64,000 nt of DNA from positions 62,001-126,000 of the forward strand of contig NZ_NFKT01000011.1 in the NCBI RefSeq assembly GCF_002160525.1, read 5' to 3'. A model generated the notes under the pieces. That model saw only the letters and a list, made by a program, of their open reading frames with translations. It made no database searches and had not been told where the DNA came from. The position numbers and the translations under genes are program-made. Of the stretch, positions 16,544 through 24,496 are shown in pieces. How positions within the stretch are numbered: the first letter of the stretch is position 1; the number at the start of each line of letters is the position of its first letter. This DNA comes from Lachnoclostridium sp. An169 (lineage in GTDB: Bacteria > Bacillota > Clostridia > Lachnospirales > Lachnospiraceae).

Positions 16544-17767
16544 ATGAAAGTGATTGAAGGCGGCGTTACAGCGGCAAAAGGATTCGAAGCTGCGGCTGCG
16601 GCTGCGGGAATCAAGTATCAGGGACGCACGGATATGGCGCTTGTTTACAGTGAAAAACCGTGCAAAGTCGCAGGTACATTTACGACGAATGTAGTGAAAG
16701 CTGCCCCTGTAAAATGGGATCAGAATATCGTGGCAAACGGATGGAAATCCCAGGCGGTTATCGTAAATTCCGGGATAGCAAATGCGTGTACCGGAGAGGA
16801 GGGAATGCATTACTGCGCGGAGACGGCAAAAGAGGCTGCAAAAGTACTGGGCGTGGATGAAAAAGCGGTTCTGGTCGGCTCAACCGGCGTGATTGGAATG
16901 CAGATTCCGATTGAAAAACTGAAAGCGGGTATTACAATGCTTGCCAGTGCAAAAAGCCCGGATCTGCAGAGTGGGACGGATGCTGCCAGGGCGATTATGA
17001 CTACGGATACCCGGAAAAAAGAGGCGGCAGCGACATTTGAAATCGGCGGAAAAACAGTAACTGTCGGCGGAATGTCGAAAGGCTCCGGAATGATCCACCC
17101 CAATATGTGTACCATGCTGGCCTTTGTGACAACGGACGCTGTGATTTCCCGCAAGGCGCTGCGCAAAGCGCTGAAAAGCGTGGTAAAAGACACCTATAAC
17201 ATGATTTCGGTGGATGGAGATACTTCTACGAATGACACGGCACTTCTTTTGGCAAACGGTATGGCGGAAAACGAAAAAATACGTTATGGCACAGAGGAAT
17301 ATGAAAAATTCAAAGAGGCACTTCTCTATGTAAATGAAACTCTTGCCAAGGAAATGGCAGGAGACGGAGAGGGCGCCACGGCTCTTCTCGAAGTAAAGAT
17401 TGTCGGGGCTCAGTCAAAAAAACAGGCAAAAAAACTGGCAAAATCCGTGATTTGTTCGAATCTGACAAAAACCGCTATCGCCGGGCATGACGCCAACTGG
17501 GGCAGGATCCTGTGTGCAATGGGATACTCCGGCGCACAGTTTGATCCGGAAAAAGTTGATCTGTTCTTCGAAAGTAAAGCAGGAAAACTGCAGATCATAG
17601 AAAATGGAGTTGCTCTCCCTTACAGTGAAGAAAAGGCGACAGAGATCCTCTCCCAGGAAAAAGTCACGGTTACCGCTGACATAAAGGAAGGCGGATATGA
17701 GGCGGCGGCATGGGGATGCGATCTGACTCACGGGTATATTGAAATTAATGCAGATTACCGGAGCTGA
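16544..17767 (+). CDS. argJ: Bifunctional ornithine acetyltransferase/N-acetylglutamate synthase
   Basis: 407-residue ArgJ that moves the acetyl group from N-acetylornithine to glutamate, closing the cyclic arginine pathway. The proenzyme cuts itself before the nucleophile Thr190, in HPNMCTMLAFVTTDA. The residue before the cut is Cys where Ala is commoner. Other signatures are VNSGIANACTG and the C-terminal GCDLTHGYIEINADYRS. AGGAGGAGATCAGAT precedes the ATG. Whether it is mono- or bifunctional cannot be decided from the sequence. No argA-type synthase is in the window. Confidence 0.96.
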   Translation: MKVIEGGVTAAKGFEAAAAAAGIKYQGRTDMALVYSEKPCKVAGTFTTNVVKAAPVKWDQNIVANGWKSQAVIVNSGIANACTGEEGMHYCAETAKEAAKVLGVDEKAVLVGSTGVIGMQIPIEKLKAGITMLASAKSPDLQSGTDAARAIMTTDTRKKEAAATFEIGGKTVTVGGMSKGSGMIHPNMCTMLAFVTTDAVISRKALRKALKSVVKDTYNMISVDGDTSTNDTALLLANGMAENEKIRYGTEEYEKFKEALLYVNETLAKEMAGDGEGATALLEVKIVGAQSKKQAKKLAKSVICSNLTKTAIAGHDANWGRILCAMGYSGAQFDPEKVDLFFESKAGKLQIIENGVALPYSEEKATEILSQEKVTVTADIKEGGYEAAAWGCDLTHGYIEINADYRS

Positions 17768-17865
17768 TGACCGGTAACAGAACCCCTTAACTCTCCGTAA
17801 ATCTACTACATTATATCAAAAAGGGACGGGGGTTAAAGCATTTGGGGACACACTTAACGTTAATT

Positions 17866-17900
17866 GGGGACGTAGTAAAATTGAATTTTACTACGTCCCC
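17866..17900. repeat. REP-like palindrome, copy 2, in the argB leader
   Basis: A perfect 17-bp inverted repeat around a single central G: GGGGACGTAGTAAAATT (17866-17882) and AATTTTACTACGTCCCC (17884-17900). It ends one base before the argB ribosome binding site AAGGAGGTA. Upstream GGGGACACAC (17844-17853) looks like a degenerate arm. The arms match copy 1 at 15901-15935. Confidence 0.88.
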
Positions 17901-17913
17901 GAAGGAGGTAATC

Positions 17914-18816
17914 ATGAACGAAAACATGCAGAAATATCTTGAAAAGGCGCAGGTGCTGATCGAGGCGCTTCCGTACATCCAGCGCTTCAACCGCAAAATC
18001 ATCGTCGTGAAATACGGCGGCAGCGCCATGGTGGACGAGAACTTGAAGAAGCGGGTGATCGAGGACGTGACGCTCTTAAAGCTCTGCGGCTTCAAGCCGG
18101 TTATCGTCCACGGCGGCGGCAAGGAGATCAGCAAATGGGTCGGCAAAGTCGGAATGGAGCCGAAATTTATCAATGGGCTGCGGGTGACGGATGAGGAGAC
18201 CATGGAGATCGCAGAAATGGTTCTTGGCAAGGTGAACAAAAGTCTTGTCCAGCTTGTGGAGAGTCTCGGAGTGAGGGCCATCGGAATCAGCGGCAAGGAC
18301 GGGGCGCTTCTGAAAGTGGAAAAGAAGTATTCGGAAGGCCAGGATATCGGATATGTCGGAGAGATACGAGAGGTCAATTCATCGATTATATATGATCTTC
18401 TGGAGAAGGATTTCCTGCCGATCATCTGTCCGGTAGGACTTGACGACGATTACAACACTTACAATATTAACGCGGACGATGTGGCGTGTGCGGTAGCCAC
18501 GGGGCTCAATGCGGAGAAACTTGCATTTCTGACGGATATCGAAGGCGTTTACAAGGATCCGGATGATCCGTCTACCCTGATCTCGGAGCTTGAGGTGGAA
18601 GAGGCGAAGAAACTGATCTCTTCCGGCTATATCGGCGGCGGTATGCTTCCGAAACTCCAGAACTGCATCGACGCCATCGAGAATGGTGTCTCCCGGGTGC
18701 ATATCCTGGATGGAAGAATCCCCCATTGTCTCCTTCTGGAGATTTTCACGAACAAAGGAATCGGAACAGCAATATTGAGCAGTAAAGAAAGCAGGTATTA
18801 CAATGGTGAACAGTAA
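17914..18816 (+). CDS. argB: Acetylglutamate kinase
   Basis: 300-residue amino-acid kinase that phosphorylates N-acetylglutamate, second step of the arginine pathway. [12 protein letters not shown] and [18 protein letters not shown] are the ATP and substrate loops, and [27 protein letters not shown] is the C-terminal signature. The ATG at 17914 has AAGGAGGTA 4 bases upstream. An in-frame start farther upstream would read through the palindromic element and is rejected. The N-terminal helix ([25 protein letters not shown]) is the one that makes the arginine-sensitive hexameric form, so feedback inhibition is likely. argD overlaps the end by 14 bases. Confidence 0.97.
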   Translation: MNENMQKYLEKAQVLIEALPYIQRFNRKIIVVKYGGSAMVDENLKKRVIEDVTLLKLCGFKPVIVHGGGKEISKWVGKVGMEPKFINGLRVTDEETMEIAEMVLGKVNKSLVQLVESLGVRAIGISGKDGALLKVEKKYSEGQDIGYVGEIREVNSSIIYDLLEKDFLPIICPVGLDDDYNTYNINADDVACAVATGLNAEKLAFLTDIEGVYKDPDDPSTLISELEVEEAKKLISSGYIGGGMLPKLQNCIDAIENGVSRVHILDGRIPHCLLLEIFTNKGIGTAILSSKESRYYNGEQ

Positions 18817-19993
18817 CATTCAGGCGGCAGAGGAAAATCTGATCCACGTCTATAACAGATTTCCCATCGCTCTTGACCACGGCGAGGGAATGTATCTCTA
18901 TGACACAGAGGGCAGGGAATATCTTGATTTTGCAGCAGGGTTTGCGGTTGTCGGCCTGGGGTATAACTGCCGGGAACTGAACGATGCGCTGAAAGCGCAG
19001 ATCGACCGGCTGTACCATACTTCCAACCTCTACTATCACGAGAGCTGCGGAGAGGCGGCGCAGGAACTGAACCGGATTTCCGGCATGGACCGGGTGTTTT
19101 TTACAAACAGCGGCGGCGAGGCAAACGAAGGCGCGCTGAAAGCTGCGAGAAGATATGCCTATACGAAACAGACCGGGCGCTATGAGTTTATTGCCATGGA
19201 AAATTCCTTCCACGGGAGAACGTTCGGTGCGGTATCCGTGACCGGACATGAGGAGTACCGGGAGCCGTTCGAACCCCTGGTGCCGGGCGTGAGATTCGCA
19301 AAATTCAACGATCTTGACAGCGTGAAAGCGTTGGTAAACGAAAAGACCTGCGCTATTATTCTGGAGCCTCTCCAGGGCGAAGGCGGCATCAACCTGGCAA
19401 CCCCGGAATTTATGGAAGGAATCCGTAAGATCTGTGACGAGAACGGAATCCTGATGATCTGCGACGAAGTGCAGTGCGGCATGGGAAGAACGGGAAGCAT
19501 GTTTGCGTGGCAGAAGTTCGGGGTGAAACCGGATATCATGACCATGGCGAAAGCTATCGGAAACGGTATTCCGGTAGGCGCTTTTGCAATGACGGAGGAA
19601 GTGGCGCAGTTTTCTCTGAAACCGGGTGATCACGGCGCTACATACGGCGGGAATCCTCTGGCATGCACGGCGGTGAAGAAAGTCATTGAGATTTTTGAAC
19701 GCGAAGATATCGTCGGTCATGTAAACAAGGTGGCTCCGTATCTGACAAAACGCCTGGACGAAATCGTAGAAGAGTTCGACTGCGTTACAGAGAGAAAAGG
19801 AACCGGACTGATGCAGGGCCTTGCATTTGCACCGTCAAAACCGGTTGCGGAAGTGAACAGCCGTGCGGTGGAAGAGGGGCTGCTTGTGATCCAGGCACTG
19901 CAGAATGTGATTCGTTTTGTCCCTCCGCTTATCGTGGAAGAAAAACATATCGACGAGATGATTGAGAAACTGAGAAAAATTCTCTCGGAATAG
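18803..19993 (+). CDS. argD: Acetylornithine aminotransferase
   Basis: 396-residue class III PLP aminotransferase that converts N-acetylglutamate semialdehyde to N-acetylornithine with glutamate. [19 protein letters not shown] and [17 protein letters not shown] are family signatures; the Schiff-base lysine is K250 in [15 protein letters not shown]. It starts inside the last codons of argB, so translation is coupled. It ends the arginine block here. The ornithine carbamoyltransferase and argG/argH genes are not in the window. Confidence 0.96.
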   Translation: MVNSNIQAAEENLIHVYNRFPIALDHGEGMYLYDTEGREYLDFAAGFAVVGLGYNCRELNDALKAQIDRLYHTSNLYYHESCGEAAQELNRISGMDRVFFTNSGGEANEGALKAARRYAYTKQTGRYEFIAMENSFHGRTFGAVSVTGHEEYREPFEPLVPGVRFAKFNDLDSVKALVNEKTCAIILEPLQGEGGINLATPEFMEGIRKICDENGILMICDEVQCGMGRTGSMFAWQKFGVKPDIMTMAKAIGNGIPVGAFAMTEEVAQFSLKPGDHGATYGGNPLACTAVKKVIEIFEREDIVGHVNKVAPYLTKRLDEIVEEFDCVTERKGTGLMQGLAFAPSKPVAEVNSRAVEEGLLVIQALQNVIRFVPPLIVEEKHIDEMIEKLRKILSE

Positions 19994-20080
19994 GGGATTG
20001 TTCGGAAAAGCACGCATAAAAAACCGTTCATCGGACATACTACCAGGCAGACAAGCATATACTGCATGGAGGTAGGAATG

Positions 20081-20512
20081 ATGATCGGTTTTTTGATTGC
20101 TCTTTTATCGGGAGCGCTGATGAGTGTTCAGGGTGTATTTAATACGCAGGTTACAAAGACGACAGGGGTCTGGGTCAGCAACGGCTGGGTTCAGATTTCT
20201 GCTTTTGCGGTCTGTCTTGTAGTCTGGCTTTTTACCGGGCGGGACAGCATTGCGGCGCTTGGAAAGGTGGAGCCGAAATATATGCTTTTAGGAGGTGTTA
20301 TCGGTGCGGGGATCACCTGGACCGTGATCAAGAGCATTGAAGCCCTCGGACCGGCAAAATCTGCTCTCCTCATTGTGATCGCACAGCTTGCGGTGTCTTA
20401 TATCATCAGTCTGTTCGGAATGTTCGGGATGGATAAGGAGCCCTTTGAGTGGCGGAAAGCAGGGGGGCTTCTCCTGGCTGTGATCGGAATTGCGATTTTC
20501 CAGTGGGAATAA
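20081..20512 (+). CDS. DMT-superfamily half-size transporter (YdcZ/DUF606-like)
   Basis: Small membrane protein of about 143 residues with five predicted helices, including GFLIALLSGALMSVQGVFNTQV, WVQISAFAVCLVVWLF, YMLLGGVIGAGITWTVI and ALLIVIAQLAVSYIISLFGMFG. This fits the YdcZ/DUF606 group of the drug/metabolite transporter superfamily, where two copies form a full transporter. The ATG at 20081 is chosen because GGAGGT lies 8 bases upstream; starts at 20066 and 20078 would overlap or crowd that site. Substrate unknown. Confidence 0.82.
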   Translation: MIGFLIALLSGALMSVQGVFNTQVTKTTGVWVSNGWVQISAFAVCLVVWLFTGRDSIAALGKVEPKYMLLGGVIGAGITWTVIKSIEALGPAKSALLIVIAQLAVSYIISLFGMFGMDKEPFEWRKAGGLLLAVIGIAIFQWE

Positions 20513-20591
20513 ACGGCATGTAATATTTATGTAATAAAACGAGGGAAAATGTAACAAAATCCGGATCTCTTAACAAAGATGTAATTGTCTA

Positions 20592-20620
20592 TTGTAATTT
20601 CTCCGGAAATTCGATACAAT
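20592..20620 (+). promoter_or_regulatory. Sigma-A promoter for the ComEA-like gene
   Basis: TTGTAA (20592-20597), a 17-bp spacer and TACAAT (20615-20620) lie 59 bases before the ATG of the ComEA-like lipoprotein. Confidence 0.65.
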
Positions 20621-20678
20621 GTTACTGTCCGGCATAAAAGGGGTATTTCTCACGGCCTGCGGACTGTGAGGAGATTAT

Positions 20679-21398
20679 ATGCAGGAAAAGAACGGAAAAC
20701 AGAAGAGAATGTTGTGTGTGCCGGCCATGATGCTTTTCTTCATGGCATTTCTTTTCTGTACGGCATGTGGAAACGGAAAAACGGAAGATGGACTGCAGGA
20801 GATCAAACTTGCCGGTGCGGGAGAAAACAGCGGCACAGAAAACAGCGGCACAGACGGTGCAGGTTCTGGTGCGGCGAAGGATGGTTCAGAGCAAAACGTA
20901 TACGTATATGTGTGCGGCGCGGTAAACAGTCCGGGAGTCTATGAACTTGCCGGGGGATCCCGCGTATTCGAGGCGCTTGCCCTTGCAGGCGGCGTCACGG
21001 AGGATGCAGCTCCGGAACTGGTCAGCCAGGCCAGGGCTGTGGAGGACGGAGAACAGATCTATGTTCCCACCAGGGAAGAGGCGCAGCGGTACGCAGACGG
21101 AGGAGATGGCAGCGGCTTACAGGCCGAAGGTGCAGGTGCTTACGGGGCGGGAACCGGCTGGTTGAATCCGGCTGATGCATGGAACGCTCAGGGCACGGAG
21201 AACAGTGGAAAAGTTAATATAAATACTGCCGGAAAAGAGGAACTTATGACGCTTACCGGGATCGGTGAGGCGAAGGCGCAGAGTATCATCGCCTACCGGG
21301 AGAAGAACGGAAGGTTTCAGAGCGTTGAAGAGATCATGGAGATCGAGGGAATCAAAGAGGGCGTATTTAATAAGATAAAGGATGATATTACAATATAG
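20679..21398 (+). CDS. ComEA-like DNA-binding lipoprotein (SLBB + HhH)
   Basis: 239-residue exported protein. The signal peptide ends in a lipobox-like LFCTAC at about residue 29, so it is probably a lipoprotein. An SLBB domain (VYVYVCGAVNSPGVYELAGGSRVFEALALAGG, about residues 68-140) and a C-terminal pair of helix-hairpin-helix motifs (VNINTAGKEELMTLTGIGEAKAQSIIAYREKNGRF, last 65 residues) follow. This is the ComEA arrangement: a surface receptor that holds double-stranded DNA for uptake. The channel gene comEC lies 3 kb downstream in the same direction, so a DNA-uptake or DNA-scavenging role is reasonable. Other competence genes are not in the window. Confidence 0.88.
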   Translation: MQEKNGKQKRMLCVPAMMLFFMAFLFCTACGNGKTEDGLQEIKLAGAGENSGTENSGTDGAGSGAAKDGSEQNVYVYVCGAVNSPGVYELAGGSRVFEALALAGGVTEDAAPELVSQARAVEDGEQIYVPTREEAQRYADGGDGSGLQAEGAGAYGAGTGWLNPADAWNAQGTENSGKVNINTAGKEELMTLTGIGEAKAQSIIAYREKNGRFQSVEEIMEIEGIKEGVFNKIKDDITI

Positions 21399-21422
21399 AA
21401 CAGGGAGTCTGAAAACAGGAGT

Positions 21423-22109
21423 ATGAGTAAAAAAATTTTGGTTGTAGATGACGAGAAGCTGATTGTGAAGGGAATCCGTTTCAGCCTGGAACAGGAAGGG
21501 ATGGAAGTGGACTGCGCATATGACGGCGAGGAAGCGCTTGAGTATGCCAGAAACTGCGAATACGATCTTGTTCTGCTGGACGTGATGCTGCCCAAGCTGG
21601 ACGGTTTCCAGGTGTGCCAGCAGATCCGGGAATTTTCCGACATGCCGATTGTCATGCTGACAGCAAAAAGTGAAGATATGGATAAGATCCTGGGACTGGA
21701 GTACGGCGCAGATGACTATATCACCAAGCCTTTTAACATCCTGGAGGTTAAGGCCAGGATCAAGGCGATCATGCGCAGGACATCCAAGCGCAGGGAACCT
21801 GCACAGAGTCCCATGCTGATCAAGGGAAATATGAAGATTGACTGCGAGAGCCGCCGGGTTTTCATCGGAGAGCGGGAGATCAATCTGACGGCGAAGGAGT
21901 TCGATGTACTGGAACTTCTGGCCATGAATCCGAATAAGGTATACAGCCGGGAGAACCTGCTCAATCTTGTCTGGGGATATGACTATCCGGGCGATGCCAG
22001 AACCGTGGATGTACATATCCGCCGGCTGAGAGAGAAGATAGAGACCAATCCGAGCGAACCGAAATACGTACATACAAAGTGGGGAGTGGGTTATTATTTC
22101 CAGGGGTAA
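21423..22109 (+). CDS. OmpR/PhoB-family response regulator
   Basis: 228-residue response regulator. The receiver domain has the acidic pair in VVDDEKL, phospho-acceptor D53 in LVLLDVMLP and the conserved lysine in ITKPF. A linker leads to a winged-helix DNA-binding domain (EFDVLELLAMNPNKVYSRENLLNLVWGYDYPGDARTVDVHIRRLREKIE). It resembles the WalR/PhoP branch. The partner histidine kinase begins right at its end, and a GerMN lipoprotein follows, so the three form one signalling operon. Confidence 0.93.
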   Translation: MSKKILVVDDEKLIVKGIRFSLEQEGMEVDCAYDGEEALEYARNCEYDLVLLDVMLPKLDGFQVCQQIREFSDMPIVMLTAKSEDMDKILGLEYGADDYITKPFNILEVKARIKAIMRRTSKRREPAQSPMLIKGNMKIDCESRRVFIGEREINLTAKEFDVLELLAMNPNKVYSRENLLNLVWGYDYPGDARTVDVHIRRLREKIETNPSEPKYVHTKWGVGYYFQG

Positions 22110-22170
22110 GCTGAAGTACAAATTAAGAGACCGGATTTTTAAGAACCTGCGGTTCCGGATTATCCTGTTT

Positions 22171-23550
22171 ATGCTTCTGGCAGGGATCATCCCGTGTGTT
22201 GCCGCGCTTTTTGTGATTGTGACCGCCTATGAAAGCCGCGCGGTGGCGCTGCGGACGGCGGAGATCCAGAACCAGTGCACGATTCTGTGCAACCAGCTGA
22301 ATAATTACCAGTACCTGCAGGATCCCTCCTCGGAAGTGATTAACGTCAGCCTGTACCAGCTCACCAATATTTACAGCGGGCGGGTGATGGTAATCGATGA
22401 AAACCTGAAGGTGGTGAAGGATACATACAGCCTGGATGAGGGAAAAACGGATGTATCGGAGAACGTGATCCGCTGTATGCGGGGAGAGACGCCCAGTTTT
22501 TATGACCGGGAGAACAACTATATCGAAGTCACATCCCCTATTATGGAGCCGGGAGGAAACCGGGTCATCGGAGTGATGCTTGCCAGTGTTTCCACAGATG
22601 TCATCGAGGACTCCATCGATATCCTCTATACCCAGGGAAGCGTGATCATCGGCATTGCCCTGCTGCTTCTCGGAGTGTGCAGTGTGTTTGCGGCAGACCG
22701 GGTAGTGCGTCCTCTTCACCGGATTACCGGGGCGATTGAAAATGTAAATGAAGGTTATACGGATGACGTACTCCATGTGGATACCTTTACCGAGACGAGG
22801 CAGATGAGCGAGGCGTTCAACAAGATGCTGGGACGTCTGAAAATTCTGGATGAATCCAGGGAGGAGTTCGTCTCCAATGTCTCCCATGAACTGAAGACCC
22901 CCATGACTTCCATGAAAGTCCTGGCGGACTCCCTTCTTGAGCAGGATGGTGTGCCCGAGGAAATGTATAAGGAATTCCTGGGGGATATTGCAAAGGAGAT
23001 TGACCGTGAGAACCAGATTATCACGGATCTTCTTTCCCTTGTAAAGATGGACAAGACAGGGCAGAATATCAATATTACGTCTGTGAATATCAACGATCTG
23101 CTGGAGCAGATTTTAAAAAGGCTCAAACCCATCGCAGAGAAGAAAAACGTGGAGATGGTCATGGAGAGTTTCCGTCCTGTGACGGCAGAGATCGATGAGA
23201 CGAAGTTTTCACTGGCGGTGTCCAACCTTGTGGAAAATGCCATCAAGTATAACCATGACGACGGCTGGGTGCATGTGTCCCTGAATGCGGATCACAAGTA
23301 TTTCTATATCAAGGTGGAAGATTCCGGTATCGGGATACCGGAAAAGGACCAGGCTCACATTTTTGAACGGTTTTACCGGGTGGACAAGTCCCATTCCCGG
23401 GAGATCGGCGGCACCGGCCTGGGGCTTGCCATTGCAAGAAATGCAGTGATTGTTCACCGGGGATCAATCCGCGTGTACAGCAAAGAAGGAGAAGGAACCA
23501 CGTTCACCGTGAGAATACCGCTGATTTACGTGGCGGCGCAGGAGGGATAA
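22171..23550 (+). CDS. Membrane sensor histidine kinase (HAMP, HisKA)
   Basis: Sensor kinase with a first membrane helix (FMLLAGIIPCVAALFVIV), an extracytoplasmic sensing region to about residue 150, a second helix (GSVIIGIALLLLGVCSVFAA), HAMP, HisKA with the phospho-acceptor His in FVSNVSHELKTP, and the ATPase domain (NLVENAIKYN, DSGIGI, GGTGLGLAIA). 459 residues are counted from the first ATG, 22171. The same frame is open far upstream and reads a positively charged lead (KLRDRIFKNLRFRIIL) typical of such kinases, but with no ATG, GTG or TTG. A CTG at 22111, two bases after the regulator's stop, is the likeliest true start. Partner of the response regulator just upstream. Confidence 0.9.
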   Translation: MLLAGIIPCVAALFVIVTAYESRAVALRTAEIQNQCTILCNQLNNYQYLQDPSSEVINVSLYQLTNIYSGRVMVIDENLKVVKDTYSLDEGKTDVSENVIRCMRGETPSFYDRENNYIEVTSPIMEPGGNRVIGVMLASVSTDVIEDSIDILYTQGSVIIGIALLLLGVCSVFAADRVVRPLHRITGAIENVNEGYTDDVLHVDTFTETRQMSEAFNKMLGRLKILDESREEFVSNVSHELKTPMTSMKVLADSLLEQDGVPEEMYKEFLGDIAKEIDRENQIITDLLSLVKMDKTGQNINITSVNINDLLEQILKRLKPIAEKKNVEMVMESFRPVTAEIDETKFSLAVSNLVENAIKYNHDDGWVHVSLNADHKYFYIKVEDSGIGIPEKDQAHIFERFYRVDKSHSREIGGTGLGLAIARNAVIVHRGSIRVYSKEGEGTTFTVRIPLIYVAAQEG

Positions 23551-23552
23551 AG

Positions 23553-24494
23553 ATGAGAAATACAGGAAAATATCTCCATCGGATCCTGTGCCTGCTTCTT
23601 GCAGTTCTGACCGGGGCAGCACTGACTGCCTGCAGCAGCAGGACGGATGTGAGACCGGGGGATTCCTTTATCTATTGCCTGAATACAGACCGGACAGGGC
23701 TGGTGAAAGTCACCTGTGAGATCCCGGCGGGGGATGCTCAGGAACAGGCAGAGGCGGTTCTCGAAGAAATGAAGGCCCCGGCGGAGGAGATTGAGTATAC
23801 AACGGTGATTCCGGCCAAAGTGGAGATCCTGGGATGTACGCTTCGGGGGAGCATCCTGGATGTGGATTTCAGTGCGGAATACCTGGAGATTGAGAAACTG
23901 GAAGAAAAGCTGATCCGTGCGGCGGTTGTCCAGTCGCTTGTACAGATCAGCGGAATTAATGCGGTCTCGTTTACTGTAGACGGAAATGCACTGCAGGATG
24001 AGACGGGAAATGCCGTCGGTCTGATGAACGGAGACGATTTCGTGGAAACTGCCGGGTCATCTCCCAGCAGTTATCAGACAGACTCGCTGACGCTGTATTT
24101 TGCGAACGGGAGCGGAGACAAACTCGTTGCGCAGAAGATGGACGTCAGATACAGCAGCAATGTGTCAAAGGATAAACTGATTGTGGAAAAACTGATGCAG
24201 GGGCCTCAGGGAAGCGGCGCATATCCGACCATCAACCCGAATGCCAACCTGCTGAGCGTGACGATCAAGGATGGGATATGCTATGTGAATTTTGACAGCG
24301 CATTTCTCACGGGGGCCTATGACGTCCTGCCGGAAATCACAGTCTATTCCATCGTGAACTCTGTCGTGGAGGGCACGGAGGCACATCAGGTGCAGATCAC
24401 CATCAATGGTGAATCAAACGCAAAATATATGGAGACTGTGGATCTGTCACAGCCTCTTTCTGAAAATCTGGAATTGGTCGCAGCTGAAGATTAA
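23553..24494 (+). CDS. GerMN-domain lipoprotein
   Basis: 313-residue exported protein. The signal peptide ends in the lipobox LTAC (about residue 27). Two GerMN (sporulation/spore germination) domains follow, roughly residues 40-150 (with TTVIPAKVEILGCTLRGSILDVDFSAEYLE) and 180-295 (with LMQGPQGSGAYPTINPNANLLSVTIKDGICYVNFDSAF). It starts 2 bases after the kinase gene ends, which suggests it modulates or reports to that kinase at the membrane. Domain identity is clear; the role is inferred from position. Confidence 0.87.
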   Translation: MRNTGKYLHRILCLLLAVLTGAALTACSSRTDVRPGDSFIYCLNTDRTGLVKVTCEIPAGDAQEQAEAVLEEMKAPAEEIEYTTVIPAKVEILGCTLRGSILDVDFSAEYLEIEKLEEKLIRAAVVQSLVQISGINAVSFTVDGNALQDETGNAVGLMNGDDFVETAGSSPSSYQTDSLTLYFANGSGDKLVAQKMDVRYSSNVSKDKLIVEKLMQGPQGSGAYPTINPNANLLSVTIKDGICYVNFDSAFLTGAYDVLPEITVYSIVNSVVEGTEAHQVQITINGESNAKYMETVDLSQPLSENLELVAAED

Positions 24495-24496
24495 GA

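Noticed and set aside
17842-17913. Upstream extension of argB.
   Set aside because: It would translate the palindromic element; AAGGAGGTA and the family N terminus place the start at 17914.
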